Source: an uncultured Prevotellaceae bacterium
Lineage (GTDB): Bacteria > Bacteroidota > Bacteroidia > Bacteroidales > Muribaculaceae
Direction of reading: 5' to 3'
Assembly: GCA_900320245.1 (NCBI GenBank)
Contig: ONRP01000021.1
Coordinates: 1 to 41,000 of the forward strand
DNA length: 41,000 bases
Positions within the stretch are counted from its first letter, which is position 1; every line of letters starts with the position of its first letter. Positions 25,188-35,706 of this stretch are shown piece after piece. The notes beneath the pieces are model-generated. The model ran no database searches and had not been told where the DNA came from. It was given only the letters and a program-made list of their open reading frames with translations. The translations under genes were made by a program, and so were the position numbers.

Positions 25188-25330
25188 TCTAGTTTTTAGT
25201 TTTTAGTTTCTAGTTTCTAGTCCCTAGTCCCTAGTTTCTAGTCCTTAGTTTTAAGTTTTAAGTTTTTAGTCCCTAGTCCTTATCTCTTAACTCTTAACTA
25301 TTAACTGTTAACTCTTAACTCTCAACTCCT
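25188..25330 (-). repeat. Heptamer spacer between the WG-repeat gene and queD
   Basis: In gene sense, AGTTGAG/AGTTAAG/AGTTAAC/AGTTAAT units overlap the stop of the WG-repeat gene. GGACTAG and AAACTTA/AAACTAA/AAACTAG units then continue to within a few bases of the queD ATG (AAACTAGAAATG). Confidence 0.9.
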
Positions 25331-26839
25331 CTTATTCCTTGGCTGGGGCACCGACTCGTTGAAGTGCATGTAGTAGATCAGGCTCATGATGCCCTGGTCG
25401 TAGCCCATGGTCAGTGCCGAGAGGTAATCGCTGCAGAAGATGCCGTCGCGGGCCAGCACAAATCCCTTGGTGCCCAGGCGGCTCTCAATCTTCTTGGTGA
25501 TGGCCTCCTCGGTAGTGGCGGGGCAGTGGTTCAGGTTCATCGAGATGATGACGCGGTTCACCTTTGCGTCATAGTTGAAACTGGCGGCAGTGCTGTCGGC
25601 GTTGGCGGTAGCCACATCGCGGTCGAACACGTACTGGATGATGTAGGGTCCCTGCGGTATGATGAGCGTGTTGCTGCCAGCGTACATACGGGCATCGGTG
25701 CTGACCATGCTGTTCATGTCCATCAGCGTGGTGTGTGCAGTCGCTCCGCAAGCGCCATCCTCCTCAAACATCATCATCAATGCGGCGGCGGCCAGGTCGG
25801 TGTCGATATATCCGCGGGCGGCGAAGGGGTTGTCCTCGCTCACATGGGCGTTCTCAAACTTGACATTGCCCACGGGTTGTCCCGTGCGGTCTACAATCTG
25901 ATAGGTGTCGCCATCGACGGCAATCAGGCGTTCACCGTTGATGTCAAGCAGGTTGTCGTGCTTGATGGGAATCAGGGTCTTGTTGTCCTTGTCTACCAGG
26001 CCTGTCTTCTTGTCCTTGACGACGATGTAGTCGCCGCTCGGCGTACGTGAGAAGTCGTTATAGCCGCCCTTTTGCACCTTCTCCTGGTCGTCGATGGGAT
26101 TGGCGACCTCCTTGCCCTCCGGGCTCAGGCACACCAGGCTGTCACCCTTGACGGCGGGCAGCACACCGTTGATGTAGTAAGGCTGCAGGGGCTGGTAGGT
26201 GGCCGTGCTGGCGTTGTACATCACCTTGCCGCTCTTGTCGATGACGGTAAAGGTGAGGGCGCTGTCGCTGGGTTGGCTCGTGCTGATGACCACTGCATAG
26301 TCGTTATAGAGGAACAGGTTGGCGCTGCTGTAGGTGGCAGGGACGATGGTGTCACCGCTGGTGTTGATATATCCCCACTCGCCGTGGTCGTTCTGGATGG
26401 CAGCCATGCCACGAGAGAACATCGAGCACTGCGACACCTCCTTGGGCAGTTCCTTCACGACCTGTCCCTTGCGGTCGATGACGCACAACTGTCCGCCCAC
26501 GCGGCTGCACACTGCCACACCGTCGTCGCTGAACGATGTCACGCTGCCGAAATGGCCTGCCACGGGTGTCGTCGGGGCGCTCACGTCATAGTAGTCGTAA
26601 CTGCCGTCGTCGTTCATCACATAGAACATACCGTCCACGATGGGCGACGGGGCGTTGGTGAAGGCGTCCTTGGCAACCACCTCGCCGCTGTTCACGTCGA
26701 GGATGCTCCACTTCTCGCTGCCCACGAGTTGTACGGGCAGATATTGGGTCTTGTACTGGTAGGTTGACTCGTTGCCGCCACAGGCGGTCAGCAGTAGTGC
26801 CGCTATAGCGGCCAGCGCTATTCTGGATAGAATCTTCAT
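25322..26839 (-). CDS. WG-repeat lipoprotein
   Basis: 505-residue predicted lipoprotein (MKILSRIALAAIAALLLTAC, Cys20). The mature part contains beta-propeller-like WG repeats: GEWGYINTSGDTIVP is the clearest, with weaker copies such as EKWSILDVNSGEVV, GQLCVIDRKGQVVKEL and KTGLVDKDNKTLIP. The C-terminal 180 residues have no recognised domain. WG repeats are usually surface ligand-binding or structural modules; the ligand is unknown. ATG 26839 gives the signal peptide; the open frame extends further upstream through AT-rich promoter DNA and is not used. It is cotranscribable with queD and queE, but a link to deazapurines is not apparent. Confidence 0.8.
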   Translation of the reverse strand: MKILSRIALAAIAALLLTACGGNESTYQYKTQYLPVQLVGSEKWSILDVNSGEVVAKDAFTNAPSPIVDGMFYVMNDDGSYDYYDVSAPTTPVAGHFGSVTSFSDDGVAVCSRVGGQLCVIDRKGQVVKELPKEVSQCSMFSRGMAAIQNDHGEWGYINTSGDTIVPATYSSANLFLYNDYAVVISTSQPSDSALTFTVIDKSGKVMYNASTATYQPLQPYYINGVLPAVKGDSLVCLSPEGKEVANPIDDQEKVQKGGYNDFSRTPSGDYIVVKDKKTGLVDKDNKTLIPIKHDNLLDINGERLIAVDGDTYQIVDRTGQPVGNVKFENAHVSEDNPFAARGYIDTDLAAAALMMMFEEDGACGATAHTTLMDMNSMVSTDARMYAGSNTLIIPQGPYIIQYVFDRDVATANADSTAASFNYDAKVNRVIISMNLNHCPATTEEAITKKIESRLGTKGFVLARDGIFCSDYLSALTMGYDQGIMSLIYYMHFNESVPQPRNKRS

Positions 26840-26871
26840 CTGTTTGTTTGTAATAATGTCGTTTGAAGTTG

Positions 26872-26903
26872 CGAAATTACTCAATTTTTCGTGTCTTGAA
26901 CAA
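26872..26903 (-). promoter_or_regulatory. Putative promoter of the WG-queD-queE run
   Basis: On the minus strand TTG (26903-26901), a 21-bp spacer and TAATTTCG (26879-26872), one base off TAnnTTTG. The same TAATTTCGCAA string occurs before the SpoIIE-type gene at 38251, which supports it being a real variant. Confidence 0.5.
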
Positions 26904-26956
26904 TAATATTGGATTGTGTAACATTTTTTGTGCTTTTTTGTCAAACGATGCAAGTT

Positions 26957-27315
26957 TTAAGAGATGAGAGATAAAAGATGAAAGATAATAGATAATAGAT
27001 AATAGATAATAGATAATAGATAATAGAGAAGAGATAAAAGATATAAGATGGGGTTAGCGTGCACACGCGAACGAAACGGACGAAATGCTCGCAGGTTACA
27101 GGTTAGAGGTTACAGGTTAAAGGTTAGAGAAGCATCCGCGCTCCACCAGCCGTCACACCAGCCATCCATCCACCAGTGTTCCGCCAGTCTTCACCACCAC
27201 CAAAAATACCTTATAACTGTTCACTGTTCACTGTTCACTGTTAACTCTTATCTCTTATCTCTTATCTTTTAACTCTTATCTTTTAACTCTTATCTCTTAA
27301 CTCTTAACTTCAACT
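26957..27315 (+). repeat. Inverted composite repeat with heptamer arms between the WG gene and groES
   Basis: The left arm (26957-27047) has AGATAAT repeated in tandem and AGATAAA units. The core is the reverse complement of the 22640-22790 core (GTGCACACG, GACGAAATGCTCGCAGG, AGGTTAC/AGGTTAG units, AGAAGCATCCGCGCTCCACC) with an extended GC-rich segment. The right arm (27216-27315) has CTTATCT, CTTAACT and GTTCACT units. The arms are mutually inverted. No gene is supported here. Confidence 0.85.
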
Positions 27316-27332
27316 CTCTCCTGTCAGTGTGG

Positions 27333-27385
27333 GTGACATTTTGTCGCATCGGTGGCGGTTTTTCGCCCTTGGCACACTCGTTGCA
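27333..27385 (+). promoter_or_regulatory. Sigma-54-type promoter and upstream dyad of groESL
   Basis: TTGGCAC-ACTCG-TTGCA (27369-27385) matches the RpoN consensus TGGCAC-N5-TTGC, with the GG and GC exactly 10 bases apart. Transcription would start near 27396, leaving about 50 nt before ATG 27446. A dyad GTGACA-TTT-TGTCGC (27333-27347) lies upstream and may bind an activator. No good TAnnTTTG element is seen here. Confidence 0.65.
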
Positions 27386-27445
27386 GTCTTGCAGAACGTG
27401 AAATTAATTTTAAAAACATAACAACATTAACAATTTTAAGAAATC

Positions 27446-27718
27446 ATGACTATTAAACCATTGAACGACCGCGTTCTCATCGAACCGGCCAAGGCAGAAG
27501 AAGTCGTCGGCGGTATCATCATCCCCGACAGCGCAAAGGAAAAACCTCTCAAGGGCATCGTGCGTGCAGCAGGTAACGGCACCAAGGACGAGGAAATGAT
27601 CGTCAAGCCCGGTGATACCGTGCTCTATGGCAAATATGCCGGTAACGAAATCGAAATCGACGGTGAGAAGTTGCTCATGATGCGCCAGAACGACATCCTG
27701 GCCATCGTCATGGACTAA
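27446..27718 (+). CDS. groES: Co-chaperonin GroES
   Basis: 90-residue lid of the GroEL chamber. The family start TIKPLNDRVLIEPAKAEE, the mobile loop (VVGGIIIPDSAKEKPLKG) and the closing QNDILAIVMD are all present. It is followed by groEL on the same strand, but with 128 bp of heptamer repeats between them instead of the usual short gap. Confidence 0.97.
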   Translation: MTIKPLNDRVLIEPAKAEEVVGGIIIPDSAKEKPLKGIVRAAGNGTKDEEMIVKPGDTVLYGKYAGNEIEIDGEKLLMMRQNDILAIVMD

Positions 27719-29487
<1,769 letters not shown>

Positions 29488-29518
29488 TCCCATCGGCTTT
29501 TTCATCATCAATAATAAG

Positions 29519-29557
29519 TATTCCCCGAGAGGAGCCTTTCCTCTTGGGGAATTTTTT
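29519..29557 (+). terminator. Rho-independent terminator after groEL
   Basis: Stem ATTCCCCGAGAGG / CCTCTTGGGGAAT with a 7-nt loop, followed by TTTTTTG. Confidence 0.88.
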
Positions 29558-29595
29558 GTTTGGGGCAACTCATCGGCAGATTTACCTTTTGGGCG

Positions 29596-29626
29596 TTGCA
29601 AGACTCGGTGATTATGTGTAATTTAG
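29596..29626 (+). promoter_or_regulatory. Putative promoter of the M1 aminopeptidase
   Basis: TTG (29596-29598), a 20-bp spacer and TAATTTAG (29619-29626), one mismatch to TAnnTTTG. It ends 4 bp before the ATG, as at mutS2, suggesting a near-leaderless mRNA. Confidence 0.45.
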
Positions 29627-29630
29627 CGGC

Positions 29631-32108
29631 ATGAAAAAATGGTTACAAATATCGACAATATTCTTGATGGTCATGTTTGCTCAAGTTGCAGAGGCGGCCC
29701 ATGTCGCTCCCGTCGAGAACGGCGTGTCCAGGGAGTTGGCCCAGTACCGTTCGGCCCACATCAGCGATGTGTGCTATAACCTCTCGTTCAAGGTGCCCTC
29801 CCAAAAGTCGGAGCCCGTCTATTTCGAGGAGACCCTGATGTTTGACTGGACGGGTGGGGAAGACCTGCAGATCGACTTCCAGGGCGATGCCAGCCAGTTG
29901 TCGCCGCAGGTTATTGTCAATGACACGAGGGTGAACACGGTTTTAATCAACGAGCATATCGTGATTCCGGCCCGATATCTTGTGCAGGTCGGCAATTCGG
30001 TCTCAATCAGCGGCTACAGCGGTGACAAGGCGTTGAACCGCAGCGACGACTACCTGTACACCCTGTTTGTGCCCGACCACGCCCGCAGTGTGTTCCCGTG
30101 CTTTGACCAACCCGACCTGAAGGCACGTTTCACACTCGACCTGACAGTCCCTGACGGGTGGGTGAGCATCAACAACGAGACCACAATGTCCATTCCCACC
30201 TACTTGTTCTCGTTCACCGCAGGCCGATTCCAGGTGAAGACGGCAATCCGTGACGGACGCCTGCTGACGGCCTTGTACCGTGAGACCGACCCTGACAAGG
30301 TGGCACAACTGCCCGTCGTGTTTGACCAGGTGGCGCTGTCGTTGCGGTGGATGGAGGAATACACGGGCATTCCGTACCCCTTCGAGCACTATGGCTTTGT
30401 CGTATTGCCGGGCTACCAGTTCGGCGGCATGGAGCATCCGGGCTGCATCCAGTTCAACGACCAGCGCATCTTCCTCGGTCCGGAGCCGACGCCCGACGAG
30501 GAGATGTCGAGGCTCAACCTCATCGCCCACGAGACGGCCCACATGTGGTTTGGCGACCTGGTGACCATGCGGTGGTTCGACGACGTGTGGACCAAGGAGG
30601 TCTATGCCAATTTCATGGCGGACAAAATCGCTAGGGAGAATTTCCCCGAAATCAACCACGACCTGGCCTTCGTCAAGTCCCACTATCCGCTGGCGATGAG
30701 CACCGACCGCACCCAGGGCACGCACCCCATCCAGCAGCCGCTGGACAACATGAACAAGGCGGGTCTGCTCTACGGCAACATCATCTACCACAAGGCCCCC
30801 ATCATGATGAGCAAACTAGAGAAAGAGAAGGGCGCCGACAACCTGCGGGACGGCTTGCGCTCCTACCTCAGCCGATATGCCTATGGTAACGCCAGTTGGG
30901 ATGACCTGATCGTCGAACTCGACCGTTTCAACCCCGAGCACAGCGCGCAATCTTTCAGCGACGTGTGGGTCAAGCAGAAGGGAATGCCGGTCATCTCCTC
31001 GGGCGTCCATATGCTCGACGCTGTCCGTGTGGTACAGTACGACCCCTACGGTCGTCATCTGGTGTGGAAACAGGGCTTTGACATCGGCTATCTTGATGAG
31101 AACGGCAGGTTTTGCCAGCATCCCATCTATATGAACGACTACGACTATTTGCTCGACTTGAGTTATGGCAAGGGCCTGTTTGTCAATAGCAACGCCGAGG
31201 GCTATGGCCAGTTTAAACTTGATCGTGAAGGCATCTCGAGAATGTCCGAAGCCTGGAAGACGATGGCCGATAATGACCTGACCCGCTATGCCGCCGTGCT
31301 CAACCTCTACGAGAACTTCCATCTGGGCAACATCACGGCAAAGGAACTGACAAAGGTCCTCATCGAGTTCCTCACCCATGAGAAAAACGAACTGATAGCC
31401 TCGACCACCTGTAGTTATATCAGCGACTTGTTGCCGAACCTTGATGACAAGGAGCGGGACGAAACGGAGCGCCGCCTGTCGGTTTTGATGGAGAATCACA
31501 GCCTGCAATCGGTGCGCCAGACCTTGCTGCGTCAACTTTCGCTCCATGCCGTGTCGCCCACAGTCGTGGACAAAATGGACGAAATCTGGAAAAAGCAAAG
31601 CGCCACGTTCCTTAATCACCGAGATTACATGCGCATGGCCTATCATCTGGCTATCATGCGCCCGCAGCAGTGGCAACAGATTCTTGACGTGCAACGCGGC
31701 CGCCTCAACAACGAGGATCAGCGGCGGGAGTTCGACTTCATCTCACGGGCCTGCAACCCCGACACACAGGTACAACAGCAACTGTTCAACGAACTGCTGC
31801 AGGCCGAGAACCGCCAGGTTGAGCCCTGGGCACGGGACATGCTGGCCCTGCTCAACGACCCCACACGGGAGCCGTTCAGCAACCGCTATATCACACCAGG
31901 CCTTGACGCCCTGCCCGAAATCCAGCAGACGGGCGATATCTTCTTCCCTGGTTATTGGCTAACGGGGCTGTTGTCAGGACACAAGAGTGATGAAGCGAAA
32001 GCCCTTGTGAGACAATGGATTGACACGCATGCCGACCTTGAGCCGGCACTGATGAATAAACTTAAGGAAAATGCTTACTGGCTGCTCCGTAGTGAGAAGA
32101 TGCCATAG
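29631..32108 (+). CDS. Secreted M1 family zinc aminopeptidase
   Basis: 825-residue exported peptidase with a signal peptide (LQISTIFLMVMFAQVAEA). The N-terminal beta domain shows YTLFVPDHARSVFPCFDQPD. The catalytic domain has the exopeptidase motif as GGMEHPG, where most M1 enzymes have GxMEN. The zinc motif is HETAHMWFGDLVT (His300-His304), and Glu323 falls in WTKEVYANF, giving HEXXH-x18-E. The C-terminal half is a helical domain. It should remove N-terminal residues from peptides in the periplasm. Convergent with nhaC across a repeat region. Confidence 0.92.
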   Translation: MKKWLQISTIFLMVMFAQVAEAAHVAPVENGVSRELAQYRSAHISDVCYNLSFKVPSQKSEPVYFEETLMFDWTGGEDLQIDFQGDASQLSPQVIVNDTRVNTVLINEHIVIPARYLVQVGNSVSISGYSGDKALNRSDDYLYTLFVPDHARSVFPCFDQPDLKARFTLDLTVPDGWVSINNETTMSIPTYLFSFTAGRFQVKTAIRDGRLLTALYRETDPDKVAQLPVVFDQVALSLRWMEEYTGIPYPFEHYGFVVLPGYQFGGMEHPGCIQFNDQRIFLGPEPTPDEEMSRLNLIAHETAHMWFGDLVTMRWFDDVWTKEVYANFMADKIARENFPEINHDLAFVKSHYPLAMSTDRTQGTHPIQQPLDNMNKAGLLYGNIIYHKAPIMMSKLEKEKGADNLRDGLRSYLSRYAYGNASWDDLIVELDRFNPEHSAQSFSDVWVKQKGMPVISSGVHMLDAVRVVQYDPYGRHLVWKQGFDIGYLDENGRFCQHPIYMNDYDYLLDLSYGKGLFVNSNAEGYGQFKLDREGISRMSEAWKTMADNDLTRYAAVLNLYENFHLGNITAKELTKVLIEFLTHEKNELIASTTCSYISDLLPNLDDKERDETERRLSVLMENHSLQSVRQTLLRQLSLHAVSPTVVDKMDEIWKKQSATFLNHRDYMRMAYHLAIMRPQQWQQILDVQRGRLNNEDQRREFDFISRACNPDTQVQQQLFNELLQAENRQVEPWARDMLALLNDPTREPFSNRYITPGLDALPEIQQTGDIFFPGYWLTGLLSGHKSDEAKALVRQWIDTHADLEPALMNKLKENAYWLLRSEKMP

Positions 32109-32111
32109 CAT

Positions 32112-32306
32112 TTGCAGTTTTCTACGTGGAAACGCGCCCACTGTCCTCCACCAACACGAGCAAAGATACCTGATCTGTTAACTGTTAACTCTTAACTCTT
32201 ATCTGTTAACTCTTATCTGTTAACTGTTAACTGTTAACTCTTAACTCTTATCTGTTAACTCTTATCTGTTAACTGTTAACTCTTAACTGTTAACTGTTAA
32301 CTCTTC
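32112..32306 (-). repeat. Composite remnant and heptamer array overlapping the 3' end of nhaC
   Basis: 32112-32172 keeps a degraded left edge of the composite core (minus strand GGTATCTTTGCTCG, then TTGGTGGAGG). From 32174 to 32303 there are only AGTTAAC, AGTTAAG and AGATAAG units in nhaC sense, arranged in a higher-order pattern of six or seven heptamers. The array extends into the nhaC reading frame. Confidence 0.85.
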
Positions 32307-33752
32307 CTCTGCTGGCTTGCGGCGTGGAATCTTCCATCCCAGTGCGGCAACGAGGATGGTCATCAGCGGGCTGATGATGTTAAAGAAACAGTAGGGCAGG
32401 TAGGTGAGCGTGGGAACCCCCAGCACGGTGGCTTGGGTCATGCCGCAGGTGTTCCACGGCACGAGCACCGATGTCACCGTGGCGGCGTCTTCGGTAGTAC
32501 GGCTCAGCAATCGCCCTTCATACCCCTCTTTGTCATACACGTTGCGGAACATATCGGCAGTCAAGACGATGCTGATGAACTGGTCGCCAGTCGTCAGGTT
32601 CAGGAAAAGGCCGGTACCGACGGTCGACGATACCAGAGCCACACGGGTGCGCACCCACCGAACGATGACGCCCGTGATACTCTCAATCATGCCGCTTGCC
32701 ACCATAGCCGAGCCGTAACACATGGCACAGAGAATCAGCCAGATTGTATTGAGCATACCCGCCATACCGCCCGTCGAAACCAGGTCGTTGAGTGCGTCGT
32801 AGCCGGTCTGTACCGCAGTCGAGCCAAAGAAGGTGATGGCCAGTCCCTTGACTATGGCTGCCACATTGCCCAATGAAGCGTCATCGGCTATCTGGCTCAG
32901 GATGTGGGGCTGAAAAATCACTGCGGTCACGCCCGCAAGGATGGACGAAATGAACAAAACCATCAGCGACGGCACCCTGCGGGCAATGAGGATGCCCGTG
33001 ACCAGCGGAACAAGCAGGGTCCACAGCGAGATGTTGTAGGTCCCAGCCAGCCCGTCGGTATATTGTTCGATGTGCAATGCCCCCTCGCTGTTCATCACCA
33101 GCCCCGTGACCAGGAAGATGACCAGCGTGATCAGTATCGAGGGCGCGGTGGTCAGTACCATGTAGCGGATGTGGTCAAAGATGTCGACCCGCACCGACGA
33201 TGAGGCCAGGATAGTGGTGTCGCTCAATGGGGACATCTTGTCGCCGAAATAGGCGCCCGAGATGATGGCACCTGCGGTCCACGCCTCGCTAACACCCAGG
33301 GCTTGCCCGATGCCCAACAAAGCCACGCCGATGGTGGCGATAGTGGTCCAGGAACTGCCCGACAGCAGCGAGACCAGCGAACAGATGATGCAAGCGCTGA
33401 CCAGGAATAACTTGGGGGAAAGAATCTGAACACCATAGTAGATAAGCGTGGGCACCACACCGCTCACCATCCACGACCCGGAGAGCATGCCCACAGTCAG
33501 CAGGATGAGCAGCGTGACGGACACGTCGCCCAGCGTTTTGGTCATCTGGCGCTCAAATGCCTTCCAGGGTGTGTGGTAGCAAGTCATGGAAATCAGCACA
33601 CACACCGCAAGACCGAAAAGCAGAGCAATCTGGCTGCCGCCGCTCAACGCATCGCTGCCGAACAGGGCAATCACAACGGCCAGCAACCCGATAAGGATGA
33701 CTACCGGGATGAGGGAAACGAGAGGATGTGGTAGTTTGCGGTCTTCAGTCAT
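32283..33752 (-). CDS. nhaC: NhaC-type Na+/H+ antiporter
   Basis: 489-residue membrane protein with about 12 TM helices; NhaC-family carriers exchange sodium for protons in the inner membrane. Family-like segments include SGSSWTTIATIGVALLGIG, AIISGAYFGDKMSPLSDTT and VLVPWNTCGMTQATVLGVP. ATG 33752 is chosen; the open frame runs further upstream into the preceding gene without family resemblance. The last residues LTVNS and the TAA stop are encoded by AGTTAAC-type repeat units. It starts 1 bp after the stop of the phosphopantetheinyl transferase gene. Confidence 0.92.
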   Translation of the reverse strand: MTEDRKLPHPLVSLIPVVILIGLLAVVIALFGSDALSGGSQIALLFGLAVCVLISMTCYHTPWKAFERQMTKTLGDVSVTLLILLTVGMLSGSWMVSGVVPTLIYYGVQILSPKLFLVSACIICSLVSLLSGSSWTTIATIGVALLGIGQALGVSEAWTAGAIISGAYFGDKMSPLSDTTILASSSVRVDIFDHIRYMVLTTAPSILITLVIFLVTGLVMNSEGALHIEQYTDGLAGTYNISLWTLLVPLVTGILIARRVPSLMVLFISSILAGVTAVIFQPHILSQIADDASLGNVAAIVKGLAITFFGSTAVQTGYDALNDLVSTGGMAGMLNTIWLILCAMCYGSAMVASGMIESITGVIVRWVRTRVALVSSTVGTGLFLNLTTGDQFISIVLTADMFRNVYDKEGYEGRLLSRTTEDAATVTSVLVPWNTCGMTQATVLGVPTLTYLPYCFFNIISPLMTILVAALGWKIPRRKPAEEELTVNS

Positions 33753-33753
33753 G

Positions 33754-34332
33754 TTAATCGGGGTTGTGGAGATTTTTTCGCTGGCACACCGTGCACACAC
33801 AATGGGGCAGCAAAATGGTATCGAAGTCGTATTGTTCACTCTTGGCCAGCAACTGGGGGATGTCCGCTCCAGGGTCGCCGCCAGTGAGTTTGTAGAGGCT
33901 CTCCTTCATCGTCCACAGGCGTGTGAACGCCATCTGGGGCGATGGCGAGGCATGGATTTTGCGCAGTTCGGCACTACTCATCACCTGTGCCGCCACCGCT
34001 TCGTCATAATGGTCGATTGACTCGATGTCGATGCCCACGGGCTTGTCGCTTACCACACAGGCTGCCGCTTCACGGCAATGGCTCAGGCTGAAGTGGATGT
34101 AAGGCCACTCGGCAAGCATGGGCTTGCCGTTGGTGCCATAAGCCAGGACGGGCGGCTGCTGGATGCCGTATTCTGTCTGCAGGGCGTGCTGCAGCAGGCG
34201 ATAGGCAGCCACACTCAGCCGCTGGTCACGCTCGTGGCGGTAACGCAGGGCCTGTTCCCGCCGCTGGGCACTCACCTCGGTCAAGGACTGCCGCAGGTCA
34301 TAGTCCATGATATGGTCATCGATGTAGATCAC
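33754..34332 (-). CDS. 4'-phosphopantetheinyl transferase (Sfp type)
   Basis: 192-residue enzyme that transfers phosphopantetheine from CoA to carrier proteins. It shows FSLSHCREAAACVVSDKPVG, then GIDIE with the magnesium-binding Asp and Glu, and the WTMKESLYKLTG motif with the second Glu and the Lys. The probable start is a GTG at 34332; an ATG at 34308 is possible. No carrier protein or synthase gene is adjacent, so the target may be the fatty-acid ACP or a polyketide-type carrier elsewhere. Confidence 0.88.
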   Translation of the reverse strand: MIYIDDHIMDYDLRQSLTEVSAQRREQALRYRHERDQRLSVAAYRLLQHALQTEYGIQQPPVLAYGTNGKPMLAEWPYIHFSLSHCREAAACVVSDKPVGIDIESIDHYDEAVAAQVMSSAELRKIHASPSPQMAFTRLWTMKESLYKLTGGDPGADIPQLLAKSEQYDFDTILLPHCVCTVCQRKNLHNPD

Positions 34333-34349
34333 TTCTGTTATGGTTCAAA

Positions 34350-35699
34350 CTACCATTTGGTGGAAAAGATGCGTGGCGTGACAACGAGTGAAATCCAGCC
34401 CCATCGCAATTTGTTGTTGGCGCTGGTTCGCTTCAGCCGCTCCATGGTCTCACTGCCTGACATGAACGAGGCGCCGACCGCTAATTTCACATCGCGCGAA
34501 ATGGCATAACTGGCCTGTAACTCAAATTGGTGCCCCAGGGTTCTCTCCATGTCGACAAGTTCGGTCGCTGTCGCGAAATAATGGTAACTGGCATCAAGCC
34601 TGAGGCCGGTGAGAGGACAGTAGAAGCCTCCGAAATAGGCGTTCTGCAAGCCTGGAGTAAAACCATTCAGGTAGGTGCTCACATAGAAGAAATCCATGGC
34701 ACCGTAGAACTGGTGGTGAGAACCATAAACAGTGCTGAAACCTTTGATGACTTTATGCTGAACCACACCAATATTGCCGTTGGCAGGCACTGCAAACAGT
34801 TTATCTCCGCTCAGGTAGTCATAGCCTGCAACAATGCCGAAATTGTCTCGGGGGGTGAAAGAGGCTTTGACACTGGCCATCCAGGCATCAATCTTCATGT
34901 CGAACTCGTTATGGCCAAACTGGTAATAGAAGGATGCTTCGGCTTTCCAGCGCTTGGGAGTGAATGACGCATAACCGCCCACAAGTTGCTGATAAATGGT
35001 TTTCTTGGTCGTCAATTCTTCGGCACTTTGCATGCCGATGTTCATGAAAAGCAACGATGCACCCAAGTTCAGCCGGGTCATGTCATAGTGGTACCACATG
35101 TCTTGCATCGTTTTGTAGGGCTGGGCACCGTTGACATAATAGGTGTCGCCGTTGCCCATGACCTGGGCGTTCTGGTTATAGGCGAGTATCACGTGTGCCT
35201 TGTGGCCGTGTCCCTCATAGCCCATACGCAAGACGTCGTGCGAGGACGAGGCCATCGCCCAGTCATCAGAGCCGATGATACGCTCATCGTCATAGTCGAG
35301 TGCCACGCGTCCCACTTGGGCGAACAAGCCGCTGTGGGTGCTCATCTTGACCCACGACTCATACAGGTTGAAGGAACCTTTCCCTTCTTGTCCCCACACC
35401 CCTGAATGTTGTGGCGTTACACACGCTTCCAGCCAGTCACGTTTGAAAGTGATGGGCAGGCGCGTGCGGCTCAGCAGAAAACTGTTTCTGGGGTTGGTGA
35501 CGGGTTCTTCTCCTGGCACCACATCACGCTGGAAACCGCCGTATCGCATCTCGCCGCGCCCCAGGAACTGGATGTCTACATTCAGTTGGTTCTCTTTGGT
35601 AGCGGTGCTGTCGGGGACTGTTTGACCCGATGCGATGAATGCTGTCAGGGCAAGCGCCGCCAGCAGCCATCGCCTGATGCCGAAATGACAGGAATTCAT
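34350..35699 (-). CDS. Outer-membrane beta-barrel protein, porin-like
   Basis: 449-residue exported protein with a signal peptide (RRWLLAALALTAFIASGQ). The rest alternates short aromatic-bounded strands (for example FGIVAGYDYLSGDK, YFGGFYCPLTGLRLDASYHY, FELQASYAISRDVKLAVGAS) and ends in a terminal Trp, as outer-membrane barrels often do. It resembles the alginate-export-type barrels annotated in Bacteroidales, but the substrate is unknown. ATG 35699 lies 7 bp after the STAS gene and gives a clean signal peptide. Confidence 0.78.
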   Translation of the reverse strand: MNSCHFGIRRWLLAALALTAFIASGQTVPDSTATKENQLNVDIQFLGRGEMRYGGFQRDVVPGEEPVTNPRNSFLLSRTRLPITFKRDWLEACVTPQHSGVWGQEGKGSFNLYESWVKMSTHSGLFAQVGRVALDYDDERIIGSDDWAMASSSHDVLRMGYEGHGHKAHVILAYNQNAQVMGNGDTYYVNGAQPYKTMQDMWYHYDMTRLNLGASLLFMNIGMQSAEELTTKKTIYQQLVGGYASFTPKRWKAEASFYYQFGHNEFDMKIDAWMASVKASFTPRDNFGIVAGYDYLSGDKLFAVPANGNIGVVQHKVIKGFSTVYGSHHQFYGAMDFFYVSTYLNGFTPGLQNAYFGGFYCPLTGLRLDASYHYFATATELVDMERTLGHQFELQASYAISRDVKLAVGASFMSGSETMERLKRTSANNKLRWGWISLVVTPRIFSTKW

Positions 35700-35706
35700 A
35701 GCCGGG

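Noticed and set aside
27048-27272. Short plus-strand gene of about 74 codons
   Set aside because: It lies wholly inside the composite repeat, and its translation is just the repeat units.
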